A stretch of 64,000 nt of DNA from Muribaculaceae bacterium (GTDB taxonomy: Bacteria > Bacteroidota > Bacteroidia > Bacteroidales > Muribaculaceae). Position numbers and translations under genes: made by a program. The notes under the pieces are model-generated. The model made no database searches and was not told the origin of the DNA. It was given only the letters and a program-made list of their open reading frames with translations. The stretch spans positions 1 through 64,000 of the forward strand of contig JAFZKD010000046.1 of the NCBI GenBank assembly GCA_017553785.1, given 5' to 3'. Numbering within the stretch: the first letter of the stretch is position 1; each line of letters begins with the position of its first letter. Below are positions 26,142 to 34,835 of this stretch, piece by piece.

Positions 26142-27515
26142 TTACTTCTCTTCTTTCTCGTACAGTTTGCGGAAGTCCTCGACGCTAATGGTCTTCTCGT
26201 TAACCTTAACTGCATCCTTGACTGCGGCATAGAACTTGTTGTCGATCGCATGCTCGTGAATCATTTCACGGGCCTTGTCGTCCTGCATGAAACGCTCGGC
26301 CTGCTGCTTGATCAAGTCTTCGGGAGCATTGTAGATGCCGTACTGCGACAACTGCTGCTGGGCGAAGACAAATGCTGCGGCATCAATGTCCTCTTGCTCG
26401 ACCTTTATGCCCAGTTCTTGAGCGATATGATCCTTCACGAGTTGCCAACGCAACTGCTTGAACATGCTCTGAGCCTCCTCGTCGGTCACCTCGGTAGCCT
26501 TCTCGGGATTATCCTGCTCGCGGCGAATCTTGAGGAAACGCTTCAGGAACTCCTCGGGCAACTGGAAATCACCGGCCTTTTCACTCAACACGCGTTGGGC
26601 GTCAACGGTGAAACGGTAGTTGCTCTCGGGAACATTAGCGCGGGCTATCATCTCACGGACAGCCTCACGGAAGGCGGCCTCATCCTTCACCTCGGTCTCG
26701 GTGCCCAGCACGCCCTTAAAGAACTCCTCGTTCATCTCGGCCTCCTGGTTCACCTTAATCTCCTCGATGGTTACGCGGAAGTCACTCTTCACGTCGGCCT
26801 GGTTGCGGTCAACGTTCAACAGGGCTGACAGCTCAGCGATATTGCCGTTGTTGGCCTTGTAGGGATTGAACACGAAGGTATCACCCACCTTGACGCCCAC
26901 AAATTTAGCAGCCTCGTCCTCGTCAGCCAGATAGCGCGGCGAGATCACAGTGCGCTCCACCTTGATGCCGTCAACCTTGTCGTTACCTTCCTCATCAAGC
27001 TCGATCATCGAGCCACGAAGCATCGACTCCTTGTCGCTCACCTCGCCGTCAACGAGTGTGCCAAGACGCTTGCGGTCATGAGCAATGGCATCATCAACCA
27101 TCTGGTCGGTAACCTCAATGGTATAGTAGGGAACATTGATGCGCTTGTTGAGCTTGAGCTCTATAGCGGGAGCCAGACCCAGGTCGAACTTGAACGCCAT
27201 CTCAACGTCATTCATCAGATCCACCTTGGTGCTCTCGTTGGGGAGAGGCTCACCCAGAATCTGAAGCTTGTTCTCACGGATGTGGTCATACATCGCGCGG
27301 CTGACCATACGGTCAACAACATCGGCGGTCACGCTAGGGCCGTAGAACTTCATCAACAGGCTCTTGGGGGCTTTTCCTGGACGGAAACCCTTCAGCGGGT
27401 GACGTACGCCCATCTTGGCCACTTCCTTAGCGACATCGTCTGCAAAATCTTCTCTCTTGACGTCAACGGTGAGCATTGCGTTCACCGCATCGATTTGTTC
27501 AAAACTTACGTTCAT
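26142..27515 (-). CDS. tig: Trigger factor (ribosome-associated chaperone)
   Basis: 457 residues from ATG 27515 (MNVSFEQIDAVNAMLTVDV), the usual start of the family; an upstream in-frame ATG at 27554 falls inside the untranslated leader of the predicted transcript. The ribosome-binding loop is seen as GVRHPLKGFRPGKAPKSLL (family GFRxGKxP motif). The middle domain is FKBP-like but diverged, as in other Bacteroidota, and the C-terminal helical arms follow (residues about 270-440). It binds near the exit tunnel and protects nascent chains. It has a textbook promoter. Confidence 0.95.
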   Translation of the reverse strand: MNVSFEQIDAVNAMLTVDVKREDFADDVAKEVAKMGVRHPLKGFRPGKAPKSLLMKFYGPSVTADVVDRMVSRAMYDHIRENKLQILGEPLPNESTKVDLMNDVEMAFKFDLGLAPAIELKLNKRINVPYYTIEVTDQMVDDAIAHDRKRLGTLVDGEVSDKESMLRGSMIELDEEGNDKVDGIKVERTVISPRYLADEDEAAKFVGVKVGDTFVFNPYKANNGNIAELSALLNVDRNQADVKSDFRVTIEEIKVNQEAEMNEEFFKGVLGTETEVKDEAAFREAVREMIARANVPESNYRFTVDAQRVLSEKAGDFQLPEEFLKRFLKIRREQDNPEKATEVTDEEAQSMFKQLRWQLVKDHIAQELGIKVEQEDIDAAAFVFAQQQLSQYGIYNAPEDLIKQQAERFMQDDKAREMIHEHAIDNKFYAAVKDAVKVNEKTISVEDFRKLYEKEEK

Positions 27516-27564
27516 TACTTGGTTTCTATTGTATGTTAATTCTTTTATTTTCAAAAAGCGGCTG

Positions 27565-27596
27565 CAAAGGTACTACTTTTTAGATCGATACACAAA
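27565..27596 (-). promoter_or_regulatory. Promoter of tig
   Basis: Minus strand: TTTG (27593-27596), 20 bases, TACCTTTG (27565-27572). A full match to the Bacteroidota consensus. Confidence 0.85.
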
Positions 27597-27625
27597 CATT
27601 TCCAGATACTTTTTCATCTATTCAA

Positions 27626-27665
27626 CAAAAAGAGGGTCGCCAAATTCAGTTGTGGCTCACCCTCA
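27626..27665 (-). terminator. Terminator of the ECF sigma gene
   Basis: Minus strand: GAGGGTGAGCCA pairs with TTGGCGACCCTC (small bulges), followed by TTTTTG. Confidence 0.8.
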
Positions 27666-27700
27666 CGTAAAAAAACTATTATACAATTGTCAATGATACG

Positions 27701-28291
27701 TCACATGGTCAAGACGATGTTATGCTCATCGGCCAAACGGCGCATATTGAGGATAGCGTAGCGCATGCGGCCCAAAGCGGTATTGATACTGACACCTGTC
27801 GTGTCGGCAATCTCCTTAAAGCTCATATTCTTGTAATAGCGCATCACGAGAACCTCGCGCTGGCTAGCGGGCAACGCCTTAATCAGGCGACGCACGTCAT
27901 CGTGGATCTGGTTGGTTACCAGATTGTCCTCGATTGTGCGCTCCGACAGTTCCTTGCGGTTCAAGATATTGGTATCTGTATCGTCGGTAGACTGCAGGTT
28001 CTCGGCCTTCGTCTGACGGAAGTAGTCGATAATCAGGTTGTGTGCAATGCGAGTAATCCAAGCTGGGAAATGACCGTTCTCCACATAGTTGCCCTGCTTG
28101 ATCGTCATGATGGCCTTGACAAAGGTGTCCTGGAAGATATCATCGGCGAGTTCCTCGCTCTTTACCGAATGGTATATATACATGTAAATACGGTCTTTGT
28201 GACGCTCCAGAAGCTCATCAAAGGCCTTGTTTTTGCCATCGACATACAGCGATATCAGTTGTTCATCGCTCTTGTCCTTGTAGATATTCAT
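27701..28291 (-). CDS. ECF-type RNA polymerase sigma factor
   Basis: 196 residues. Region 2 covers residues about 15-90 (ADDIFQDTFVKAI, then GHFPAWITRIAHNLIIDYFR). Region 4 covers residues about 130-190 (LPASQREVLVMRYYKNMSFKEIADTTG helix-turn-helix; split by lines of conserved hydrophobics). There is no C-terminal extension, and no anti-sigma gene is next to it: the neighbour downstream is tig and upstream are small envelope genes. It may therefore be an orphan or a housekeeping-like ECF. A promoter at 28411-28440 gives a leader of about 110 bases that is long enough to hold regulation. Confidence 0.92.
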   Translation of the reverse strand: MNIYKDKSDEQLISLYVDGKNKAFDELLERHKDRIYMYIYHSVKSEELADDIFQDTFVKAIMTIKQGNYVENGHFPAWITRIAHNLIIDYFRQTKAENLQSTDDTDTNILNRKELSERTIEDNLVTNQIHDDVRRLIKALPASQREVLVMRYYKNMSFKEIADTTGVSINTALGRMRYAILNMRRLADEHNIVLTM

Positions 28292-28410
28292 TACTATATA
28301 TTTTTGGTCAATAATGAGTAATGTTTGTCGATAGGCAGTCTATTTTTTTACTTATTTATGATCATTAAAAGTTATTTCACTCTCTTATGAAATCCTAAGA
28401 TTTCGCGCTG

Positions 28411-28440
28411 CAAATATAGCTATTTTTAAAAAAACAACAA
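28411..28440 (-). promoter_or_regulatory. Promoter of the ECF sigma gene
   Basis: Minus strand: TTG (28438-28440), 19 bases, TATATTTG (28411-28418). Confidence 0.7.
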
Positions 28441-28572
28441 TTTTTTTTCAAAAAAAAATGAATTTCGGGACCCAAAAACGCCTTTCTTCCTTGTTTTTTA
28501 TCAGATATATCGCCACAAACGGCACTAAATCACCGATAGGCACTCACTGTAGCGTGCCTCGTGCGAGATGAA

Positions 28573-28899
28573 TTAACGGCGGCGACGACGGCGGCCATTA
28601 TTGCGCCGGCCCATGAACCAACGAACGAGCCTGAAGCCAAGCACGACATAATCGGCGGTATTCAATCGCGATACCATATCGGGACTGAACATGAGGGCAC
28701 GCATACCATTGCTGGCGACATTGCTCCTCACTCCATCAATGTTATACTGCATCGACGCGCGACTCACCTCACGCCTGATCAGGGCTTTGGCCCTTGCGCG
28801 ACGCAGCTCTTCGATTGTCATGCCGCGCCAGTCATCGGGGGCATCGGGAGTGGCCATCGGCAACATGCTATTATCCATATTGATGTTGTCGCTACTCAT
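28573..28899 (-). CDS. Small basic protein of unknown function
   Basis: 108 residues, not recognised. The N-terminus is polar and Met/Asp-rich. The middle is a basic helix (MTIEELRRARAKALIRREV). The last 35 residues hold a weak hydrophobic stretch (ADYVVLGFRLVRWFMG) and end in a run of arginines. The start overlaps the stop of the upstream holin-like gene by eight bases, which supports it as a real, translationally coupled gene. It may be membrane-attached and partner of that gene. Confidence 0.65.
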   Translation of the reverse strand: MSSDNINMDNSMLPMATPDAPDDWRGMTIEELRRARAKALIRREVSRASMQYNIDGVRSNVASNGMRALMFSPDMVSRLNTADYVVLGFRLVRWFMGRRNNGRRRRRR

Positions 28900-29242
28900 T
28901 GTCTCCTGGTTTTAAAAACAGTTTGCTCACGAAACGCGCGATGGGATCAACGATCAGCTGCTTCTTGAAAGCGAACACGACCAGCAGCAAGACGAGCAGT
29001 ACACCAGCGGCTATCAAGTGAGCACCCCACACACAGTCCATAGCCGTCGCCAGCACGCTAACCAGCGCCGTAAAAAGATGGTGTACCACAAAGACTGCCA
29101 AGATAATGACCACTGCGACAAACGCAGTTGCCGACAGCAATATGGCCAGTTTCTCGACGGCAGTGAGCTTGGTGTAATCCCACTCCATTGAGAAATACTT
29201 GCGGGCCTCGGTGAACAGCTTCTTATAATCTATCTCGTTCAT
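28892..29242 (-). CDS. Small two-helix membrane protein, phage-holin-superfamily (Phage_holin_3_6-like)
   Basis: 116 residues from ATG 29242 (MNEIDYKKLFTEARKYF). Two strong transmembrane segments lie at about residues 36-60 (LLSATAFVAVVIILAVFVVH) and 75-98 (HLIAAGVLLVLLLVVFAF). A polar linker and a basic C-terminus follow. It resembles the PF07332-type family, which is chromosomal in many bacteria and sits with YtxH genes; it is not evidence of a prophage. Coupled to the basic-protein gene downstream. Confidence 0.7.
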   Translation of the reverse strand: MNEIDYKKLFTEARKYFSMEWDYTKLTAVEKLAILLSATAFVAVVIILAVFVVHHLFTALVSVLATAMDCVWGAHLIAAGVLLVLLLVVFAFKKQLIVDPIARFVSKLFLKPGDNE

Positions 29243-29297
29243 TCTTAAACACAACAAGCCTCACGCTTGAATATTGGAGGTTTCTAACAATGTGTTT

Positions 29298-29340
29298 GAC
29301 ACCAACGGGCGGTGTCACCCATTTTTGACACCGCCTGTCA
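29298..29340. promoter_or_regulatory. Hairpin with repeated TGACACC half-sites
   Basis: TGACACC occurs three times in alternating orientation, and GGCGGTGTCA/TGACACCGCC forms a perfect 10-base stem with an 8-base loop. It lies between the YtxH gene at 29358 and the holin-like gene. There is no T-run, so an operator or RNA-processing hairpin is as likely as a terminator. Confidence 0.45.
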
Positions 29341-29357
29341 GTTAATGTGCTATTTTG

Positions 29358-29561
29358 TCAGTCCTCTATCTGGGCACTGATTTGCTTCACAAGCTGCTCT
29401 ACCTCGTCATCACTGAAGTCGATGCCGTTTTTCTTGAGCATCTCCTTGATGCGAGAGCGCAGGTCAGAACCTTTCTCGGGGGCAAACAGGATAGCGGCCG
29501 ATGCACCGACCAATGCGCCGCCCAGAAATGCGTATAATAAACTTAATCCTTTCATTTTCAA
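29358..29561 (-). CDS. YtxH-domain small membrane protein (copy 2)
   Basis: 67 residues. One N-terminal glycine/alanine-rich transmembrane helix (LYAFLGGALVGASAAILF) is followed by the YtxH hallmark APEKGSDLRSRIKEM and an acidic helix. YtxH proteins are small inner-membrane stress-associated proteins of unclear mechanism. It is 18 bases downstream of its paralogue. Met-3 could also be the start. Confidence 0.8.
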   Translation of the reverse strand: MKMKGLSLLYAFLGGALVGASAAILFAPEKGSDLRSRIKEMLKKNGIDFSDDEVEQLVKQISAQIED

Positions 29562-29579
29562 TTCGATTTTATCAGGTCA

Positions 29580-29786
29580 TTAATCCAATTTGTCCTTAAT
29601 CTCCTCGGCGATGTCGTCAACAAGGTCATCAAGTTTTGAGCCTTTGAGTTTCACGCCTTGCTCACGAAGGGCATCCGCTATGCGCTGGCGGGTGTCATCA
29701 CCTTTTTCGGGCGCAAACAGCAACCCAACTGCAGCTCCGGCGATTGCTCCGCCAACGACTGCCATTACAATGTTAATCGGTTTCAT
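29580..29786 (-). CDS. YtxH-domain small membrane protein (copy 1)
   Basis: 68 residues, paralogous to the next gene: a transmembrane helix (AVVGGAIAGAAVGLLF), then APEKGDDTRQRIADAL and an acidic, lysine-ended C-terminus. Both copies keep the FAPEKG turn. First gene of the four-gene small-envelope run. The 290-base gap upstream (29787-30076) is AT-rich, holds a short ATGCCA/TGGCAT hairpin near 29843-29860 and the uvrA promoter. Confidence 0.8.
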   Translation of the reverse strand: MKPINIVMAVVGGAIAGAAVGLLFAPEKGDDTRQRIADALREQGVKLKGSKLDDLVDDIAEEIKDKLD

Positions 29787-30026
29787 ATTAGTGTAAATTA
29801 AAAATTAATAATGTCTTAGTAATGTCTCAACAAGCAACAATCATGCCAGCCTAGTGGCATTGCTCACATTTGAGGCTATAAAATTACTCTTTATTTTTCA
29901 TTCCAGCAAATTATTTCATAAAAAAAACAGGAGACAACACGATTGACAGCCCCTTTATTTTTGAAAGATTCATTTTGACAGACCCAGGAGTGTTTGTTCT
30001 TTTCAGCTTTCAGGGAAAGTGGCTCG

Positions 30027-30058
30027 TTTGTTTATTATCTTAAAATTATGTATCTTTG
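30027..30058 (+). promoter_or_regulatory. Promoter of uvrA
   Basis: TTTG (30027-30030), 20 bases, TATCTTTG (30051-30058). The predicted transcript starts near 30063, only about 14 bases before ATG 30077. Confidence 0.85.
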
Positions 30059-30076
30059 CGGGCTAAATTCATCAGC

Positions 30077-32881
30077 ATGGCATCAGGAGACATCATCATC
30101 AAAGGCGCCCGCGTCAACAACCTCAAGAACGTCGACGTGTCCATACCTCGCGGCAAGTTAGTCGTCATCACCGGCCTGTCAGGTTCCGGCAAGTCATCAC
30201 TGGCTTTCGACACGCTCTACGCCGAGGGGCAACGCCGTTATGTGGAAAGCCTGTCTTCCTATGCCCGCCAGTTCATGGGCCGCATGACGAAGCCCGACTG
30301 CGACTTTATCCGTGGACTGCCACCAGCCATTGCCGTGGAGCAGCGCACCGTGACCCGCAACTCACGCAGCACGGTCGGCACAAGCACCGAGATATACGAT
30401 TACCTGAGACTACTCTACGCCCGTGTGGGCAAGACTTTCTCCCCAATCTCAGGTCAAGTCGTGAAAAAGCACACTTCCACCGATGTCATCAACACCATCA
30501 ACAGTTACCCTGACGGCACCCGGATGGCTCTGCTCACCGAAATCATCGTGCCCGAAGGTCGTGAGATGCGCACCCAGCTTGACATCCTCATCAAGGGCGG
30601 CTATTCCAGGCTGATGACCAAAGACTACCGCTTCGTGGACATCTCAGAGGTGATGTCGGCCGAGGGAGACCTTAATGCCGCCGATTACCGTCTGCTCATC
30701 GACCGTCTGGCAGTCACACACAACCGAGACGATGAACTTCGCCTGCTCGACTCGTTGCAAACGGCCTTCTACGAGGGCAAGGACGAGTGCATTGTCGTCT
30801 TCTGGCAGCAGGACGGGACGACCCTTGAGCACCGGTTTTCCAAGCGGTTTGAGTTGGACGGAATGACCTTTGAAGAGCCCAGCGACCTGATGTTCAACTT
30901 CAACAACCCGCTAGGAGCCTGCCCTACTTGCGAGGGCTTTGGCAGCGTGATCGGCATCGACGAAAACCTTGTGATCCCTGACAGGAGCCGCTCGGTATAT
31001 GACGATGCGGTGATGTGTTGGCGAGGACAGATAATGGGGGAATGGAAACGCGAATTCATCCATGTGGCATCACGATATGACTTCCCCATCCACAAGCCCT
31101 ACAACGAACTGACAAAGAATCAGCTAGACTTGTTGTGGCACGGTTCTGAAGACAACTCATGGAAAGGCATCGACGGATTTTTTGAATGGATCAAGAGCAA
31201 GTCCTACGCGATCCAGTTCAGGGTGCTGCTGGCACGTTACCGAGGCAAGACGGTATGCCCCACCTGCCAAGGCACACGCCTCAAGCCACAAGCGGGATAT
31301 GTCAAGGTGGGCGGCATCACCATCAGCGACATGACTCGAATGCCCGTCAAGGAATTAGCCGCATGGTTCAAGAACCTGCAACTCGACGAGAACGACGCAC
31401 AGATTGCCAAACGGCTACTCACCGAAATCAACAGCCGTCTTGATTACCTGTGCGATGTGGGTGTGGGCTATCTGACGCTGGACCGCCTTTCGGCTACCTT
31501 ATCTGGTGGCGAGAGCCAACGCATCAACCTGGCGACCGCATTGGGCAGTTCGCTCGTGGGATCGGTTTACATCCTAGACGAGCCGTCCATCGGGCTGCAC
31601 CCCCGGGACACCCACCGCCTGATTCACGTGCTGCGCATGCTCCAGCAGATAGGCAACACCGTGGTCGTCGTGGAGCATGATGAGGATATTATCCGTAGCG
31701 CCGACTACCTCATTGACGTAGGGCCCGAAGCAGGACGCAATGGTGGGCAAATCACCTATCAAGGCGTTGTCAGCGACCTGGATAATGCCACCAATAGCTA
31801 CACCGCCAAATATCTTACTGGCGCCCTTTCCATCCCCGTGCCCAAAACACGCCGCAAGTGGAGCCAATTCATCGAGGTGAAAGGAGCAACTCAGAACAAC
31901 CTCAAGAACATCAACGTCAAGTTCCCGCTGGGCGTGATGACGGTGGTTACCGGTGTCAGTGGGTCGGGCAAGTCAACCTTGGTGGGCAAGATACTCTACC
32001 CTGCCCTGGCACGACAATATGACCAGACGGCCGAGGCCCCAGGCAGCCACAGCGGCATCTTGGGCGACCTGAGCCGCCTGCAGGCTGTGGAATTCATTGA
32101 CCAAGGACCCATCGGGAAAAGCACCCGCAGCAATCCAGCCACCTACCTCAAGGCATTTGACGAGATACGCCAACTTTTTGCCCAGCAGCAGTTGTCCAAA
32201 CAGATGGGTTATAACACAGGATTCTTCTCTTTCAACTCCCCGGGCGGACGATGCGAGGAGTGCAAGGGCGAGGGCACGATCACCATCGAGATGCAGTTCA
32301 TGGCCGACATCACCCTCACCTGTGAGGCTTGCCACGGCAAACGGTTCAGCCGCAATGCCCTCGATGTGACATTCAGGGACCACACCATCAGCGACATACT
32401 TGACATGACGGTCAATCAGGCGATTGAGTTCTTCGGTGAGACCAACACCTACAATGAGTACAAAATCGTGCGGCGCCTCAAACCCCTGCAGGATGTCGGA
32501 CTAGGATACATCAAACTGGGGCAGTCATCATCCACTTTTTCTGGTGGCGAGAACCAGCGCGTCAAGCTCGCCTACTACCTTAGCGGCGAACGGCAGGGCA
32601 ACACGCTCTTCATCTTTGATGAACCGACAACAGGACTGCACTTCCACGACATCAACACGTTGATCAAGTCATTTGAGCAACTAATCGGAAACGGCCACAC
32701 CGTAATCATTATCGAGCATAACCTCGATGTCATCAAGTGCGCTGACCACATCATTGACCTTGGCCCCGAGGGTGGCGATAAAGGAGGCAATATCGTCATA
32801 GCCGGCACACCCGAAGAGATCGCCAAGTGCAAAGACAGCTATACGGGACACTTCCTCGCAGAGAAACTAAAACCAGCATAA
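30077..32881 (+). CDS. uvrA: Excinuclease ABC subunit A
   Basis: 934 residues from ATG 30077; the in-frame ATG at 30056 lies inside the -7 promoter element and is rejected. Two ABC ATPase halves: Walker [15 protein letters not shown] and [14 protein letters not shown]; signatures [12 protein letters not shown] and [12 protein letters not shown]. Zinc modules contain [27 protein letters not shown] and CEACHGKRF. UvrA finds bulky DNA lesions and loads UvrB in nucleotide excision repair. Length is normal. An AlkD-like gene follows after 16 bases, so the two may share a transcript. Confidence 0.97.
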   Translation: MASGDIIIKGARVNNLKNVDVSIPRGKLVVITGLSGSGKSSLAFDTLYAEGQRRYVESLSSYARQFMGRMTKPDCDFIRGLPPAIAVEQRTVTRNSRSTVGTSTEIYDYLRLLYARVGKTFSPISGQVVKKHTSTDVINTINSYPDGTRMALLTEIIVPEGREMRTQLDILIKGGYSRLMTKDYRFVDISEVMSAEGDLNAADYRLLIDRLAVTHNRDDELRLLDSLQTAFYEGKDECIVVFWQQDGTTLEHRFSKRFELDGMTFEEPSDLMFNFNNPLGACPTCEGFGSVIGIDENLVIPDRSRSVYDDAVMCWRGQIMGEWKREFIHVASRYDFPIHKPYNELTKNQLDLLWHGSEDNSWKGIDGFFEWIKSKSYAIQFRVLLARYRGKTVCPTCQGTRLKPQAGYVKVGGITISDMTRMPVKELAAWFKNLQLDENDAQIAKRLLTEINSRLDYLCDVGVGYLTLDRLSATLSGGESQRINLATALGSSLVGSVYILDEPSIGLHPRDTHRLIHVLRMLQQIGNTVVVVEHDEDIIRSADYLIDVGPEAGRNGGQITYQGVVSDLDNATNSYTAKYLTGALSIPVPKTRRKWSQFIEVKGATQNNLKNINVKFPLGVMTVVTGVSGSGKSTLVGKILYPALARQYDQTAEAPGSHSGILGDLSRLQAVEFIDQGPIGKSTRSNPATYLKAFDEIRQLFAQQQLSKQMGYNTGFFSFNSPGGRCEECKGEGTITIEMQFMADITLTCEACHGKRFSRNALDVTFRDHTISDILDMTVNQAIEFFGETNTYNEYKIVRRLKPLQDVGLGYIKLGQSSSTFSGGENQRVKLAYYLSGERQGNTLFIFDEPTTGLHFHDINTLIKSFEQLIGNGHTVIIIEHNLDVIKCADHIIDLGPEGGDKGGNIVIAGTPEEIAKCKDSYTGHFLAEKLKPA

Positions 32882-32897
32882 AACAACAAGACTTAAA

Positions 32898-33464
32898 ATG
32901 GCACAAAACGACGACATCATCAAAGCCTTGAGAAAGGAATTCTTCGCCTATAGAAACGGAATCATTGCTGACAAACTCAGGAAAGCCGGTGACCCGCACA
33001 CCATGATTATGGGTTGCCTGTTGGCGGACCTTACCGCTATCGCGCGACGTGCCAGCGACGCATTAGGCAACGATGTCACACGAGCCGCAGTCGCCCAAGC
33101 CCTGTGGGACGACACCTTGTCTAGGGAATGCCGTTTGACGTCTCCCATGATTTACTCCGCATCGGCCATGACCCTTGATCTTGCGCTGGATTGGTGCAGC
33201 ACCGTCGAGACTGTCGAAATCGCTGATAATCTGTGCCACAAGCTATTGCGCCACATCCATGAAGCCCAACCGCTCTGTCTCAAACTGATCACCCAAGACA
33301 AACCCATGGTCAAATACACTGGCTATCGCCTGATGCTCAATTTGTTATTACTGGAAAAAATGCAAAAATGCGACTCGCTCAGGGTAGCTGTCGAAGCCGA
33401 AATCCCTTCGGCCTCAAAACCCCTCATCGGTGTTCTGAACGACATCCTGAGCGAGTTTGACTAA
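32898..33464 (+). CDS. AlkD-like (DNA alkylation repair family) HEAT-repeat protein
   Basis: 188 residues of alpha-helical HEAT-like sequence. The pattern LWDDTLSRECRLTSPMIY followed by MTLDLALDWCSTVETVEIAD and CHKLLRHI resembles the AlkD/AlkC DNA alkylation repair family, including the W-x(3)-D-like region around residue 75. It is shorter than AlkD (about 230 residues) and I cannot verify the catalytic Asp and aromatic pocket, so it may be a non-catalytic homologue. The position directly after uvrA supports a DNA repair role. Its stop overlaps the convergent hemW stop by four bases. Confidence 0.6.
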   Translation: MAQNDDIIKALRKEFFAYRNGIIADKLRKAGDPHTMIMGCLLADLTAIARRASDALGNDVTRAAVAQALWDDTLSRECRLTSPMIYSASAMTLDLALDWCSTVETVEIADNLCHKLLRHIHEAQPLCLKLITQDKPMVKYTGYRLMLNLLLLEKMQKCDSLRVAVEAEIPSASKPLIGVLNDILSEFD

Positions 33465-34597
33465 TCATCCCACATCAGGTCACGCATCACGCTGTCACTC
33501 AGCATGATGCCGTCTCGTGTAAGGATATATCTCCCGTCATCCGACAGCCTCAGGTTTCCGGCCCTGATGTGGCGTTGTGCCTCGCTGGTGAAGTGGCGCC
33601 AAGCCTTGTCTCCAAAATCCGTCCTCAATCTATCGACATCCACACCGTCAGAAGTCCTCAAACCCAGCATCACGCGCTCATCATAGCGTTCCTCCCAAGT
33701 CAATTCCTCCTGCTCATAGGCCACTTTTCCCGACTGGATCTTAGCGATATATTCCTGAATATCGCAGGGATTGCTGCGCCGCATGCGGCCGTCATAGCTA
33801 TGCGCCGCCGCACCCAAGCCCAAATAGGGCGTGTCGTTCCAATAGGACGAATTGTGGCGTGAATAGTAACCCGGCAAAGCAAAATTTGAGATTTCATAGT
33901 GCTCAAATCCCGCCTCGGTCAAGGTGTCAACCAACGTACGGAACATGTCAAGGCATGTCTCCTCAGGGATCTCTTTGACTTCACCGCTCTCACGTTGACG
34001 CCACAACCTTGTTCCCTGCTCATAGGACAGGCAGTAGGCCGATATGTGGCTGGGGTTCAACTCAATGGCACGTCTCACCGTGTCACTCCACGAGGCCAGC
34101 GTCTGACCAGGCAATCCATAGATGAGGTCAATGCTGATATTATCAATTCCCACTTCGCGCAGATGACCCATCGCGTCTACTGCCTGACGGGCGTTATGTC
34201 TGCGGCCAATAAACGCAAGAATCTGATCCTCAAACGACTGAATGCCCATACTCACACGGTTCACACCCGATGTTGGCAGCATAGCGCACCACTCGGGCAC
34301 CACATCGTCAGGGTTCGCCTCGATAGTAAATTCATCCAGCTCATTCAGGCCCAGCGCATCGTTCAATCCATCAATGAGATGACGCAGAAACGGCAACGGC
34401 AACTGCGACGGGGTGCCCCCTCCCAAATAGAGGGTGCGCACAGTCTCATTCCTGAGTTCCCCACGACGCATAACCGCCTCGGCGATAATCGCGTCAACAT
34501 ACTGCGCACCCGACTCCTGCAACCGCATTGTCGAGTAGAAGTCGCAATAGGAGCAGCGGCTCGCGCAGAATGGTATGTGGACATAGATGCCAGCCAT
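33461..34597 (-). CDS. hemW: HemW-type radical SAM protein (heme chaperone, formerly coproporphyrinogen oxidase-like)
   Basis: 378 residues from ATG 34597 (MAGIYVHIPFC); ATG 34606 is also in frame. The Cys-x3-Cys-x2-Cys cluster motif is CASRCSYCDF. LGGGTPSQLP and SMGIQSFEDQIL follow, with a C-terminal HemN-like domain. HemW proteins bind heme and help deliver it, and lack the longer N-terminus of oxygen-independent HemN. Monocistronic, with a TATTTTTG element close upstream. Confidence 0.88.
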   Translation of the reverse strand: MAGIYVHIPFCASRCSYCDFYSTMRLQESGAQYVDAIIAEAVMRRGELRNETVRTLYLGGGTPSQLPLPFLRHLIDGLNDALGLNELDEFTIEANPDDVVPEWCAMLPTSGVNRVSMGIQSFEDQILAFIGRRHNARQAVDAMGHLREVGIDNISIDLIYGLPGQTLASWSDTVRRAIELNPSHISAYCLSYEQGTRLWRQRESGEVKEIPEETCLDMFRTLVDTLTEAGFEHYEISNFALPGYYSRHNSSYWNDTPYLGLGAAAHSYDGRMRRSNPCDIQEYIAKIQSGKVAYEQEELTWEERYDERVMLGLRTSDGVDVDRLRTDFGDKAWRHFTSEAQRHIRAGNLRLSDDGRYILTRDGIMLSDSVMRDLMWDD

Positions 34598-34616
34598 AGT
34601 ATTCACTTAGACGCTG

Positions 34617-34624
34617 CAAAAATA
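34617..34624 (-). promoter_or_regulatory. -7 element upstream of hemW
   Basis: Minus-strand TATTTTTG. It gives a leader of only about 15 bases to ATG 34597; no clear -33 partner is visible. Confidence 0.5.
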
Positions 34625-34739
34625 AATATTTTCTCTAAAACACGAGCGTTCTGTACCAATCATCGCCATATTTTTGCCTCGACGACATTGTGATTTTCAT
34701 GGTTAAAATAAATCTTTTTTATTTTCTTTTTTATTTAAT

Positions 34740-34771
34740 GTTGTGTAACCCGATAAAAATTAGTAATTTTG
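34740..34771 (+). promoter_or_regulatory. Promoter of the EF-G paralogue
   Basis: GTTG (34740-34743), 20 bases, TAATTTTG (34764-34771). The leader is about 60 bases. Confidence 0.7.
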
Positions 34772-34835
34772 CAGGCTGTTTAGCGAACTAAAGAACAATT
34801 CACTATATAACAACCATTTAACAACAAAATCACTA

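Noticed and set aside
28892..29242. Prophage remnant suggested by the holin-like protein
   Set aside because: No integrase, capsid, tail or lysin genes nearby; this holin-superfamily protein is a common chromosomal partner of YtxH genes.
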